This document shows positions 52,870 through 60,514 of a stretch of DNA of 60,514 nucleotides, piece by piece. The stretch is taken from the IMG/VR virus record IMGVR_UViG_3300042890_002482, positions 1-60,514 of that record, one strand, 5' to 3'. The position numbers were made by a program, and so were the translations under genes. Below the pieces are notes generated by a model, which worked only from the letters and a program-made list of their open reading frames with translations, ran no database searches and was not told where the DNA came from. Position 1 is the stretch's first letter. Every line of letters starts with the position of its first letter. This DNA comes from a virus.

Positions 52870-54333
52870 ATGCCTAATTTAACTATCATAAATCTTACTC
52901 TAGGGGACACCCAGGAAGATCTGGTAAACAAAATAAACCAGAACTTTGGGTCTATTGTTGCCAATGGAGGAGGACCACAGGGTCCAGACGGACCACAGGG
53001 AGACCAGGGATCAGTTGGCCCAGCGGGTCCAATCGGTGATCAGGGAGTTCCCGGTGAAAGAGGAACTAGATGGTTTCTTTCTTCTACCGAGCCTCTAGGG
53101 GGAACCGCAGGGGTTGGTATCGTTGTTGGAGACTACTGGGTAGACACGAACGAAGATAAGTTAGTTTATACTTATGCAACTGGAGGGTGGGTTTCCACCG
53201 GAGAAAATCTTCAGGCCCAGAACCCGTTCACGACTCTACCTGCAATTGTTGGTCCAGGAGGAGCCACATCTAAAAATGCAATAGTTCAGTCCTCATCTAC
53301 CCCAAACACAAATACGTTTGTTCTCAGCGATGCGGTTACGACCACAGTTAGTGCAAACCCAACATATGCTAAATTTTTAATTGCTACCCAGGCAACTAAT
53401 GGATTCCCTCTACTAGAATTTGCAAAGAGTAATCTAGCAACTGGACTTCCCGCAGACTACAACAGACACCCCTTCTTTGCATGGAAGAACCCTTCTGCTT
53501 CTGATTATGGACTTAGATTTGTTGTCCCTGGTGATCTCCTAGATATCATCGCAGGTGGAAATCTAACCCTTCAGAGTACCAGTGGAAACGTAAATATTAC
53601 CGGGGTTTCCGCATCTCTTTCAGCTACCAATTCGATGACTTTCACCTCATCTGGAAATCTGAACCTGAACACCGGATCCTCTAACCTTCTCATTTCTTCC
53701 AATCAGTTCAGCTTAAGTGCTGCTTCTGCTTCGTTTAGTGTTCCTGTTACCGTCATCGGTTCTTTTGGAGGAGTTTCTATGGTTTCTCTTTCGAACACTT
53801 CGACGGGAGGAGGACTAAATGTTAATCTCTCCGGAACAGCTTCTACCAGCAGATATCTGGCTAACTTCTCGGCTTCTGGAACTTCTAAATTCTATGTTAG
53901 ATCGGACGGAAAGGTAAAATTCGACAAGACCAATTTTGCTTATTCCACGTACGTAGCTAGCACCCCAACTTATACAATCTCGAATAAGAACTACTATATT
54001 ATTGGATCTAATATTCTAACCAACGGAAATAGAGTGGTTGTAAATTTAACTGCAGGATCATCTGGAATAGGGGTTGCTATTCCTCTAAACTCTGGATCTA
54101 CCGGTCTGTCTGACTATATAGCAATTGGAGAGTCCCTGACCATGAATATCTTCAGCTCTACCGCATCTAATACGATCTCTGGAATCTCCTATAGCACAAA
54201 CGGAACATCCAGTGCAGGGAATTCAACCTTCACCGCAACGACATCACTAACGGTCAACGTTCTCAGAACTGCCTCCAGTTCTTTCCTAATCTACTACGAT
54301 ACCCCTTCGGTTTCTGGAATATTTACAGTCTAA
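52870..54333 (+). CDS. Collagen-like tail fibre protein
   Basis: This 487-residue protein begins with a short head (residues 1-33, DTQEDLVNKINQNFGSIVAN). Gly-x-y triplets follow at about residues 34-67 (PQGPDGPQGDQGSVGPAGP and on), a collagen-like stalk. The rest is beta-rich Ser/Thr fibre, including TLQSTSGNVNITG and a trimer-like C-terminus. Its head, triplets and the middle block NPTYAKFLIATQA align with the next gene (NPNYAKVLIETDA), so the two are paralogues with different C-termini. Likely role: an adhesive fibre or its receptor-binding variant. Confidence 0.65.
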   Translation: MPNLTIINLTLGDTQEDLVNKINQNFGSIVANGGGPQGPDGPQGDQGSVGPAGPIGDQGVPGERGTRWFLSSTEPLGGTAGVGIVVGDYWVDTNEDKLVYTYATGGWVSTGENLQAQNPFTTLPAIVGPGGATSKNAIVQSSSTPNTNTFVLSDAVTTTVSANPTYAKFLIATQATNGFPLLEFAKSNLATGLPADYNRHPFFAWKNPSASDYGLRFVVPGDLLDIIAGGNLTLQSTSGNVNITGVSASLSATNSMTFTSSGNLNLNTGSSNLLISSNQFSLSAASASFSVPVTVIGSFGGVSMVSLSNTSTGGGLNVNLSGTASTSRYLANFSASGTSKFYVRSDGKVKFDKTNFAYSTYVASTPTYTISNKNYYIIGSNILTNGNRVVVNLTAGSSGIGVAIPLNSGSTGLSDYIAIGESLTMNIFSSTASNTISGISYSTNGTSSAGNSTFTATTSLTVNVLRTASSSFLIYYDTPSVSGIFTV

Positions 54334-54347
54334 TCTTCTGAGAAAAA

Positions 54348-56369
54348 ATGAGTTTTAACACGAACTACATACTGCCAGGAGACGATAAGAATCAGATACT
54401 TGGAAAGGTTAATTATAATTTTTCCCAGATCCTTGCCAATGCAGTTGGGCTCCCCGGGGAAATAGGTTCTAAAGGACCGACTGGAATCATCGGACAGGTC
54501 GGAAAAGACGGAGCAACTGGTGCTACTGGAACTAGAGCAAATCTTTGGTTTATTCAGGAGGACCAGCCATACGGCAACGTTCCCTATACGGAGACTCCTC
54601 TCATCAACTACGATATTTGGGTTAATACATCACCTTTAGGTCCAAGTGGTCCAAACAGAATCTACAGATACGACGGCAACAACACTTCTGGATACTACCC
54701 GTTCTGGGTGGATACCCTTTCTAATTTTGTAATTGATAGTCAGTTTACCCTACTTCAAGGAATCTACGGACCCGGAGAAGTAACCGAAGACGATGCAATT
54801 ATCATTTCCCCTAACTCTGGAACCGGACCTCTAAACACGACGTTCGTCTTCACCGACAGGGAAGTAACTGCCGCAGATGCAAACCCAAACTACGCTAAGG
54901 TTTTAATCGAGACCGATGCTTCTTTCACTGCTTCTCTTCCTATTTTTGGGGTCGATAAGACATTTTATTCTTCTTCTGGACTTCCTGCCTTCTATTGGAA
55001 GACAACAGGGACTGACTATGGTATTAAATTCTCCTCGGGGGAAGATTTGATAATCCAGTCTCAGGCGACAGGATCCTACGGATCTACTGGGGGGACTGCT
55101 TTTGTCTCCGCAAATAACATTAATTTTAGCTCTGCGACCACAATTGGGATTTCTGCTACTGGCGGATTGTCTATCAATTCACAGACCCTAGGATTTTCTA
55201 GCAGGAATTCAACCCTCAGTCCTGCTGGATTTGCCCTATCCAACATGTCATCTTCGATTGGGATTACTGCAGCATCTACCGGATATGCACTGGACATCAC
55301 TGGGACTCTGAGCGACTCTCAGACGGGGAGGAGAAACGTATTTAACTATTCAGGATTTTACGGGGGAACAACGAGAAACAGCTTGGGACTGTCCATGTCG
55401 GATAACACCTTATTTTCCGTTGGGAACTCCCCAGCTCCCGCTATTATCGATGCAACCTCAGCTGCTCTAGTTATTGGATACACTGGATCTACTGGAGTTA
55501 GCGGTGGAACAGGGGCAAACATCGTAAAGTCTTATCAATCTATAACAAATGCAGCTTCTTCCAGAGCTTCTATTAATGGAAATTTAAATAACTATATCGA
55601 GATCACACCATCGGACGATGTCATTCTGATCACACCTAATCCAACCGGGCCTATTATTTCTGATGGGAGCAGAATCAATCGAATCTGGATCCGCCTTACC
55701 TATCCAATTTATTACACTGAACCAGGTGAGGACTACTGTGTTGACCTCTTCATGAACAGCTCAACTTACTGCATAGGTGGTGTTTCAGTTTTGACTAATG
55801 ATTCCTACTCCAACTATACGATCAGTGATTCTGGCCAGACTAGCCCTGGACCTACCGGTGGATGCAGACACGTTAGAATCAATTTCTATGGATCAGAATT
55901 CCCCTCTGCAGTAAACTCAAGCGGGAATAAATTCTTCTATCTGGAGGCATTTTCTTCAGGATACAGTTCGTCAGTTCAGCTTCCCTATTATAATAATCGA
56001 TTCATTGGAGGATTCAAAGTAATTTGTACAGAGCTGCACCGACAGGGACTTATGTCGGATGAAATAAGAGAGGCGGACGAGAGATTTGGTAGAATGATTT
56101 CTGCAACTAGCCCAGAAACTATGCTTGGCTATCATTATTGGGCTATTCCTATCGTTAATCTGATGCAGAAGTCCCACTTATTTACTCGGATTGTTTGGAC
56201 AGTCGCTAGACCTTGGGCTTATCATATGGCATACAAGATGGGATCTTTTGAAAAAGACAACCTGATAGGTAAAGTTCTAATGAAGGTTGGTACCTTCATT
56301 TCTAAGGCTATTGGAAAGTCTATATCTTCTAGAAATCCAGAAAAATTGAATCAATTTGCTAATTTTTGA
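54348..56369 (+). CDS. Collagen-like tail fibre, paralogue with distinct C-terminal domain
   Basis: This 673-residue paralogue of the preceding fibre has the same head (LGKVNYNFSQILANAVG), interrupted Gly-x-y triplets (GEIGSKGPTGIIGQVGKDG) and shared mid block. It has additional beta repeats and a unique C-terminal domain from about residue 555: ICTELHRQGLMSDEIREAD, TMLGYHYWAIPIVNLMQKS, then a helical Trp-containing tail. That domain is helical and cysteine-containing. I recall similar C-terminal domains on other phage and bacterial fibre-type proteins, with no known activity. The pair was probably made by duplication, followed by tip exchange. Confidence 0.62.
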   Translation: MSFNTNYILPGDDKNQILGKVNYNFSQILANAVGLPGEIGSKGPTGIIGQVGKDGATGATGTRANLWFIQEDQPYGNVPYTETPLINYDIWVNTSPLGPSGPNRIYRYDGNNTSGYYPFWVDTLSNFVIDSQFTLLQGIYGPGEVTEDDAIIISPNSGTGPLNTTFVFTDREVTAADANPNYAKVLIETDASFTASLPIFGVDKTFYSSSGLPAFYWKTTGTDYGIKFSSGEDLIIQSQATGSYGSTGGTAFVSANNINFSSATTIGISATGGLSINSQTLGFSSRNSTLSPAGFALSNMSSSIGITAASTGYALDITGTLSDSQTGRRNVFNYSGFYGGTTRNSLGLSMSDNTLFSVGNSPAPAIIDATSAALVIGYTGSTGVSGGTGANIVKSYQSITNAASSRASINGNLNNYIEITPSDDVILITPNPTGPIISDGSRINRIWIRLTYPIYYTEPGEDYCVDLFMNSSTYCIGGVSVLTNDSYSNYTISDSGQTSPGPTGGCRHVRINFYGSEFPSAVNSSGNKFFYLEAFSSGYSSSVQLPYYNNRFIGGFKVICTELHRQGLMSDEIREADERFGRMISATSPETMLGYHYWAIPIVNLMQKSHLFTRIVWTVARPWAYHMAYKMGSFEKDNLIGKVLMKVGTFISKAIGKSISSRNPEKLNQFANF

Positions 56370-56390
56370 ATATAATACAGACAGATAAAT

Positions 56391-56651
56391 ATGGAGAAAA
56401 ATTTAACAGTTAAAGAGGAAAAAAGAGCAAGAAACTTGAAGACTAAATTTGGAGAGGTTCACTCCCAAATTCAGGGGGTTCAATTTGAAATTGAATTGCT
56501 AAACAAAAGAGCAAAAGAACTCATCGACAGCCTAGAATCTCTAAGAGAAGAGGAGGTTGACCTGGTTAAATACCTAGAAGAAAAGTACGGGCCGGGAAAA
56601 CTAAATCCTTTCACACTAATATACGAACTAAAAGACAATGGAAACACTTAA
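56391..56651 (+). CDS. Small coiled-coil protein preceding the membrane-anchored gene
   Basis: This 86-residue protein is Lys/Glu/Leu-rich, with heptad-like repeats through residues 5-65. It has no membrane segment. Its last 14 bases overlap the start of the next gene, which encodes a membrane-anchored protein. It could be a partner of that protein in lysis or an unrelated assembly factor. The A-rich leader and tight packing support a real gene. Confidence 0.5.
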   Translation: MEKNLTVKEEKRARNLKTKFGEVHSQIQGVQFEIELLNKRAKELIDSLESLREEEVDLVKYLEEKYGPGKLNPFTLIYELKDNGNT

Positions 56652-57237
56652 AAAAATCGTCCCCTACCTAATCATCGTAGGACTTGTGATTATTATCTTC
56701 TATCAAGAAGGATGTTTCGGCAAGAAGTCCAAAGGAGATGTTTTGAACATCAACGGAAAAAAATATGAGGTGATTAAGCATGAGATCGACACCTTCTACG
56801 AAACTAAGACCCAGACCTTCTACAGGAAGGGCGAGGACATCACCCATGAGGTAGAAGTTGTTAAAGAAATTCCTGCAAACATAGACACTGCTTCGATTCT
56901 GAAAGACTACTATGCTAAAGTTTTCTACAACGACACATTTAGACTAGAAGACACCCTTGGGTTTATCTCGGTTAACGACACAATATCTAAGAACAGAATA
57001 GCAGGAAGAAAATTCAAGTCTTCCATCAATGTTCCTGTCATCAAGGAAACAATCTACTTGAAAGAATTGAGCAGTAATTTCTTTGCTGGTCCTTCTATCC
57101 ACCTAGGTCCTTCCCCTTCAATTGGAGGAGATGTCCAACTTAAGACCAAAAAGGACATGCTATTTGGAATTGGAGCGGGAATGAATTTTAACGCTACCCC
57201 TTACCTTAGAGGATCTGTCAGCTGGAAAATAAAATAA
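56638..57237 (+). CDS. Membrane-anchored protein, spanin/Rz-like candidate
   Basis: This 199-residue protein has an N-terminal transmembrane helix at residues 8-22 (VPYLIIVGLVIIIFY), flanked by Lys on the inner side. Residues 40-150 are charged and periplasmic-like. The final 50 residues form alternating hydrophobic strands ending in WKIK (FFAGPSIHLGPSPSIGGDVQ, then FGIGAGMNFN), as in the last strands of outer-membrane beta proteins. An inner-membrane anchor joined to outer-membrane-like strands would span the periplasm, the task of spanins in lysis. A Cys lies at residue 26 after the helix, but no clear lipobox is seen. No holin or endolysin is recognised nearby. Confidence 0.45.
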   Translation: METLKKIVPYLIIVGLVIIIFYQEGCFGKKSKGDVLNINGKKYEVIKHEIDTFYETKTQTFYRKGEDITHEVEVVKEIPANIDTASILKDYYAKVFYNDTFRLEDTLGFISVNDTISKNRIAGRKFKSSINVPVIKETIYLKELSSNFFAGPSIHLGPSPSIGGDVQLKTKKDMLFGIGAGMNFNATPYLRGSVSWKIK

Positions 57238-57252
57238 AGATTAAAATTTAAG

Positions 57253-59670
57253 ATGGCAACATACACTACCACTTCTAAATATGTACAGTTAACTCCTTAT
57301 CTGGTGATGGAGTACATGTATGCTGACCAACCCAATCCGGAAACATACTTCGTTAACACTGGAAATCCTACGGTTTCTTACGATAAACTGATCAACGGAA
57401 TAATCAAAGGACCTGGCGGAACTGCATCTAACGACGCTCAGATTTTCAACCAGGGTCAGAACTACAGCGTTACCCAGAACACCTCTCTTAACAGTGTGGT
57501 GAAAGTTTCGGACAACAGCTACATTACTCTGGATCCGAACTACATTATTCCCTACAACGACTTTAATCCAAATTTAACCTCTAGTGCAGATCTTCCTGTT
57601 ACCTTTAGCAGCAACTTCAGCATCACCTACGACTCGGTAAGATATCACATTCTTGCTGGTTATAATCTAGGAAATATTGATGGAATTATTCTTGGAGTAG
57701 ATTTCTTAGACGTTGACGGATCTTATGTTACGTTCTCTCAGATCTTCATAGATAGCGGATTTGCAAGTCAATACACTCTAAACCCAAGTCCATTGATGAT
57801 AGGAATTAACTCCTACGACAAGTACTTTGAGGTGAAGGTTCCTAGCTTGCTGTACATGAACAACCAGTACATCAGCTCGCCAACTCCTAGCCTAACCCCT
57901 GCATCGCTTCTTAGTAAGAGCGGGAATGGTTTTGTAGTAGGATCCCCGATGAGAGTCAGAGTCTATGAAGTTCTAAATACAACCCTTACCTCAGGATATG
58001 CAACGTATGGTGCAAATTTAGTTTCCACCCTTTCCCTTGAGTCTGAGGATCCTTTTTCTAATATTGGTGCATTTATTGGTCCAGCCGATACCGGAGACTT
58101 TTTTGAGTTCTTTGGAACCGACAACGGTGGATTCATAGAAGACTTTGTTCTTTTTCAGAACTCGATTGGAAACCAGTACTACATCCAAAACAATATTGAA
58201 GTTCTTGAACTGATCGGAACTGCTCTAGTTCAGACCGCAAATTTCTATACGGTTCAAACCAACGCATATAATATCCCAAACCTGTATAGACCGATTATTA
58301 GAAATGCAGGAGTTGCAGCCTCGTTCACCCTTAGATACACCATGACGCTGGTGAACTCTGCGGACCAATCTAGAGTTACCAGAATTGCCTCTTACACTTC
58401 TAACAACCCTGCTAAATATGGATCTTTCATAGCTCCTCTGCAGCTGCAGAATCTTCCACAGGTTCAGAAGATCTACAATAAGCTGGCAACTCAATCAAAC
58501 ATCACAGTTCCAAATTCAAATCCAACCCCGAGAACTATTATCAAGTATAGTAACGTGTTCTACGAGAGGAGTCTAGTCAATACAACACTAACCAATCTAG
58601 TTGTGAAGGGAAATACAATTACTGCAGCAGATGGAGGAGCAGTTCAGGACCAGACCGTGTACGGGATTGGTCAGGCATACATCTACATCTCTCCTTTTGA
58701 CAGCTACTACAAGTTTACCTTCTATAAGCAGGGAGCAGATGGAAATACCCAGCTGATCGACCTGGAATCTTCGGGAACCTACTACATGGTGTTTCTCAAT
58801 AACAGCAACAAGAAAGTTTCTGCACCTTCGATCGACAACAAGAACATAGCAAATCCATCTAAGGGGGAGCTTGCTTTTAAAGTCTCTGAAACCCTAGCAA
58901 CGGACGTCTTACAGTTCACCAATAGAAAGTATTATATTTCAAATCGGCCCCCCGCTACTACGGATCCCGATGCTATCCAGGACCAGATCCCAACTACAGG
59001 TGCGTTAAACACCGCTCTTGCATCCAGATCGGTAGCTCTCAGCGACTCTTCCAAGGATATTATTTTGGCGGCAAAGCAGATAGATCAAGGTCTAAATGCC
59101 AACGCCCTAACAATCTCTGCAAATTCTTCTTCTGTTCTCTACTGGGGAAGCTGGCTGAAGGAGGGGGAAATCAGACCTTCTGTTGTGACAACTGGATCAA
59201 CAGGTCCCGTTCTTACCGGTCCTGTTAATGCTCAGCCGGTACAGATTCCTATCGAAGCGGTTAATCCAAAGTCTAGCTGGCAGATAGTGGGAAGTACGGA
59301 CACCGTGGTTCCCCTCCCGACCAACCAGAATGCAGGAACTAAAACTAATACCAAGTCTCCTCTGAGTCCAACTGAGCTGAAGTCTGCTATTGCTTCTGCT
59401 GTTCAAGGACAGCTAGTTCAGCAGTGGGCAGTGGAAGACATCATCTCCTACTTCCTAGATCCTACCCAGCCTGGATATAAACTCTATGTGGGAATCACCA
59501 AGCAGATCTTTACAGATGCAGTGACCGGGATCTTCACAGATGCAGATCTAACCATTTTAAATAAGTACGGTAATACCAGAGCAGGCCAAACCAACGGAGG
59601 ACCTGCTGCGAGAAGAGGATCAACGGTAAATCAAACTGGACAGGACAGCGGATCTGCAAATCAACTCTAA
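57253..59670 (+). CDS. Large virion protein upstream of the tube-like gene, unassigned
   Basis: This 805-residue protein starts MATYTTTSKYVQLTPYLVME. It is rich in Tyr, Asn, Ser and Thr throughout, with beta-rich domains and a disordered Gly/Gln/Asn tail of about 35 residues. Its position before a gp19-like gene raises the question of a tail sheath, but the conserved C-terminal sheath region is absent and the composition is more fibre-like. It is more likely a baseplate or fibre component. No family is recognised. Confidence 0.45.
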   Translation: MATYTTTSKYVQLTPYLVMEYMYADQPNPETYFVNTGNPTVSYDKLINGIIKGPGGTASNDAQIFNQGQNYSVTQNTSLNSVVKVSDNSYITLDPNYIIPYNDFNPNLTSSADLPVTFSSNFSITYDSVRYHILAGYNLGNIDGIILGVDFLDVDGSYVTFSQIFIDSGFASQYTLNPSPLMIGINSYDKYFEVKVPSLLYMNNQYISSPTPSLTPASLLSKSGNGFVVGSPMRVRVYEVLNTTLTSGYATYGANLVSTLSLESEDPFSNIGAFIGPADTGDFFEFFGTDNGGFIEDFVLFQNSIGNQYYIQNNIEVLELIGTALVQTANFYTVQTNAYNIPNLYRPIIRNAGVAASFTLRYTMTLVNSADQSRVTRIASYTSNNPAKYGSFIAPLQLQNLPQVQKIYNKLATQSNITVPNSNPTPRTIIKYSNVFYERSLVNTTLTNLVVKGNTITAADGGAVQDQTVYGIGQAYIYISPFDSYYKFTFYKQGADGNTQLIDLESSGTYYMVFLNNSNKKVSAPSIDNKNIANPSKGELAFKVSETLATDVLQFTNRKYYISNRPPATTDPDAIQDQIPTTGALNTALASRSVALSDSSKDIILAAKQIDQGLNANALTISANSSSVLYWGSWLKEGEIRPSVVTTGSTGPVLTGPVNAQPVQIPIEAVNPKSSWQIVGSTDTVVPLPTNQNAGTKTNTKSPLSPTELKSAIASAVQGQLVQQWAVEDIISYFLDPTQPGYKLYVGITKQIFTDAVTGIFTDADLTILNKYGNTRAGQTNGGPAARRGSTVNQTGQDSGSANQL

Positions 59671-59676
59671 TAAGCT

Positions 59677-60228
59677 ATGATATTAAACGCAAGGGCCAAT
59701 AGTTTTTACTTTGTTTTCCCGAAGGGATTCTTTCCTCCTGGAATTCAGGACAAGTACTTTCAGTATCTGAAGAGTCAGTCGCTTCCCTACGACACTCTGA
59801 CCCAGTTTATGAACAGCACGATTCAGTCCGTTTCATTTCCTTCTCTAGCAGCGGGAAGTGTAACTCAGACTAGACCACTAGGCAAGACTATCACCTACCA
59901 GAGTTCAATTCCAATTCAGAATATGTTCTCCCAGGGATTCAATGTCACCTTCAGAGCAGCGGAAGGATTTACCAACTACTTTGTGATGTTGGAGACAATG
60001 CTAGAGCATCTGAACTTTAAGAGCCCAGATCTATTTGTGGAGAATTTACCCCTGCAGATTCTAGACAACAACGGAAACGTCATCACGACGGTCCAGTTTA
60101 AAGGTGTTACCGTTGCTTCACTTTCTGAGCTGGCTCTGAACTACACTCAGAATGCCCCGACCGCCACGTCTTTCTCCGCTGGATTCAACTACAACTACCT
60201 CTCCATTGATTTGGAAATGGCTAGATAA
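59677..60228 (+). CDS. Tail-tube-like protein, gp19 fold
   Basis: This 183-residue protein has a pattern close to tube proteins of the T4 gp19 type. A strand with SVSFPSLAAGSVTQT resembles the gp19 A-LPAG loop. A following strand-helix-strand region holds FNVTFRAAEGFTNYFVMLE. ILDNNGNVITTVQFKGVTVA then SLSELALNY and NYNYLSIDLEMAR close the protein, matching the final gp19 block of G-x-x-P-x-x-x-G-E-L-x-L-x-x, then F-x-V-x-x-x. The length fits. Without alignment I cannot separate the main tube protein from a tube initiator or terminator. Confidence 0.55.
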   Translation: MILNARANSFYFVFPKGFFPPGIQDKYFQYLKSQSLPYDTLTQFMNSTIQSVSFPSLAAGSVTQTRPLGKTITYQSSIPIQNMFSQGFNVTFRAAEGFTNYFVMLETMLEHLNFKSPDLFVENLPLQILDNNGNVITTVQFKGVTVASLSELALNYTQNAPTATSFSAGFNYNYLSIDLEMAR

Positions 60229-60232
60229 GTTA

Positions 60233-60241
60233 GATATATAG
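60233..60241 (+). promoter_or_regulatory. GATATATA promoter-like element before the last gene
   Basis: GATATATAG ends 20 bases before the ATG at 60262, at the typical distance for this motif. It starts a new unit after the tube-like gene. Confidence 0.45.
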
Positions 60242-60261
60242 ATGACAAATAATAAAAAGAA

Positions 60262-60507
60262 ATGAGAACATTTTCAGAACTAACCAAAATAAACGAGATG
60301 AAATACGGTCAGCCTATGTACGGTAAGAACGACCTAAAGCAACACATGAAGAACACTCTAGTTGCTGCATCTGGAAACGACCAAAGAGTTCTAAACGATC
60401 TAGTTGACTGTCTAACCGACGATCAGATGGAGAAGTGCTACGACAAGCTCGTTAAAGTTTATCAATACACAGGACAAGTAGGACAAGCAGTTGAACCTAA
60501 AATGTAA
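60262..60507 (+). CDS. Small hypothetical protein with capsid-targeting-like N-terminus
   Basis: This 81-residue charged protein begins MRTFSELTKINEM, which resembles both the N-terminal motif in the head operon and the T4 capsid-targeting sequence (MKTYQEFIAE) at the Met-basic-Thr-aromatic start. The middle is helical (NDLKQHMKNTL, then RVLNDLVDCLTDDQMEKCYD), with two Cys residues. It is probably the first gene of a new operon continuing outside the window. The function is unknown; a small internal head protein is possible. Confidence 0.45.
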   Translation: MRTFSELTKINEMKYGQPMYGKNDLKQHMKNTLVAASGNDQRVLNDLVDCLTDDQMEKCYDKLVKVYQYTGQVGQAVEPKM

Positions 60508-60514
60508 TTTCCGC

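Noticed and set aside
52972-53068. Gly-x-y repeats first read as a DNA-level repeat or CRISPR-like array
   Set aside because: It is a collagen-like coding stretch. The units are irregular at DNA level and lack spacers.
56018-56369. Intein/Hint domain at the fibre C-terminus
   Set aside because: Comparable tails sometimes follow Hint domains, but the upstream sequence has no Cys-start block or intein motifs. The fibre simply continues.
57253-59670. Tail sheath candidate, because it precedes a tube-like gene
   Set aside because: Sheath proteins have a conserved C-terminal domain and a mixed composition. This one is Tyr/Asn/Ser-rich with a disordered Gly/Gln tail, so it looks like a fibre or baseplate protein.
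1-60514. tRNA, rRNA, CRISPR, insertion sequence or integrase genes
   Set aside because: The intergenic gaps are too short (at most about 130 bases). I found no cloverleaf, direct-repeat array or inverted-repeat ends in them.

Overview
This window is one contiguous virion-structure region of a large contractile-tailed (myovirus) phage. It begins inside a T4 gp23-like major capsid gene and ends just after a tail-tube-like gene. Forty of the 42 genes I accept run on the plus strand in closely packed operons. No gap exceeds 300 bases, and I see no tRNA, rRNA, CRISPR array, insertion sequence or integrase. The host is most likely a member of the Bacteroidota. That inference rests on A-rich leaders with almost no Shine-Dalgarno sequences, one TAnnTTTG-type promoter, a two-component-regulator-type propeller and PKD domains in fibre proteins, and an AT-leaning composition in which arginine is mostly AGA.

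Layout. 1-6459: major capsid protein, a strong terminator, then four lysine/glutamate-rich coiled-coil genes, probably prohead-core or internal head proteins. 6535-8490: a two-gene metabolic cargo operon, a P-loop kinase and a glutamine-dependent asparagine synthetase. 8533-13763: small genes of mostly unknown function, including a lone minus-strand gene and a Nudix hydrolase. 13782-23526: central baseplate and hub genes (tube-junction-like, gp53-like, gp27-like hub, a protein with 23-residue repeats, a gpV/gp5-like OB-fold spike, and a large hydrophobic virion protein). 23568-26151: an S1-like RNA-binding protein overlapping an amidoligase-like gene. 26154-33993: baseplate wedge (gp25-, gp6/J- and gp7-like). 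34010-56369: fibres and adhesins (PKD, propeller, carbohydrate-binding-like and collagen-like modules), interrupted by a minus-strand phoH gene. 56391-60507: a coiled-coil plus membrane-anchored pair (spanin candidates), a large virion protein, a tube-like protein and a small head-like protein.

Three patterns cross these blocks. First, an [A/G]ATATATA element recurs at ten sites, each roughly 15-45 bases before the first gene of a transcription unit and on both strands. It is a good candidate for this phage's late promoter. Second, several head-proximal proteins share a short N-terminal aromatic/acidic motif resembling the T4 capsid-targeting sequence. Third, fibre and baseplate proteins share exchangeable modules, most clearly an 81-residue block present in both the gp7-like protein and the 1976-residue protein.

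All functional names come from reading motifs and gene order by eye; no database search was possible. The portal, prohead protease, tail sheath and terminase are not in this window.
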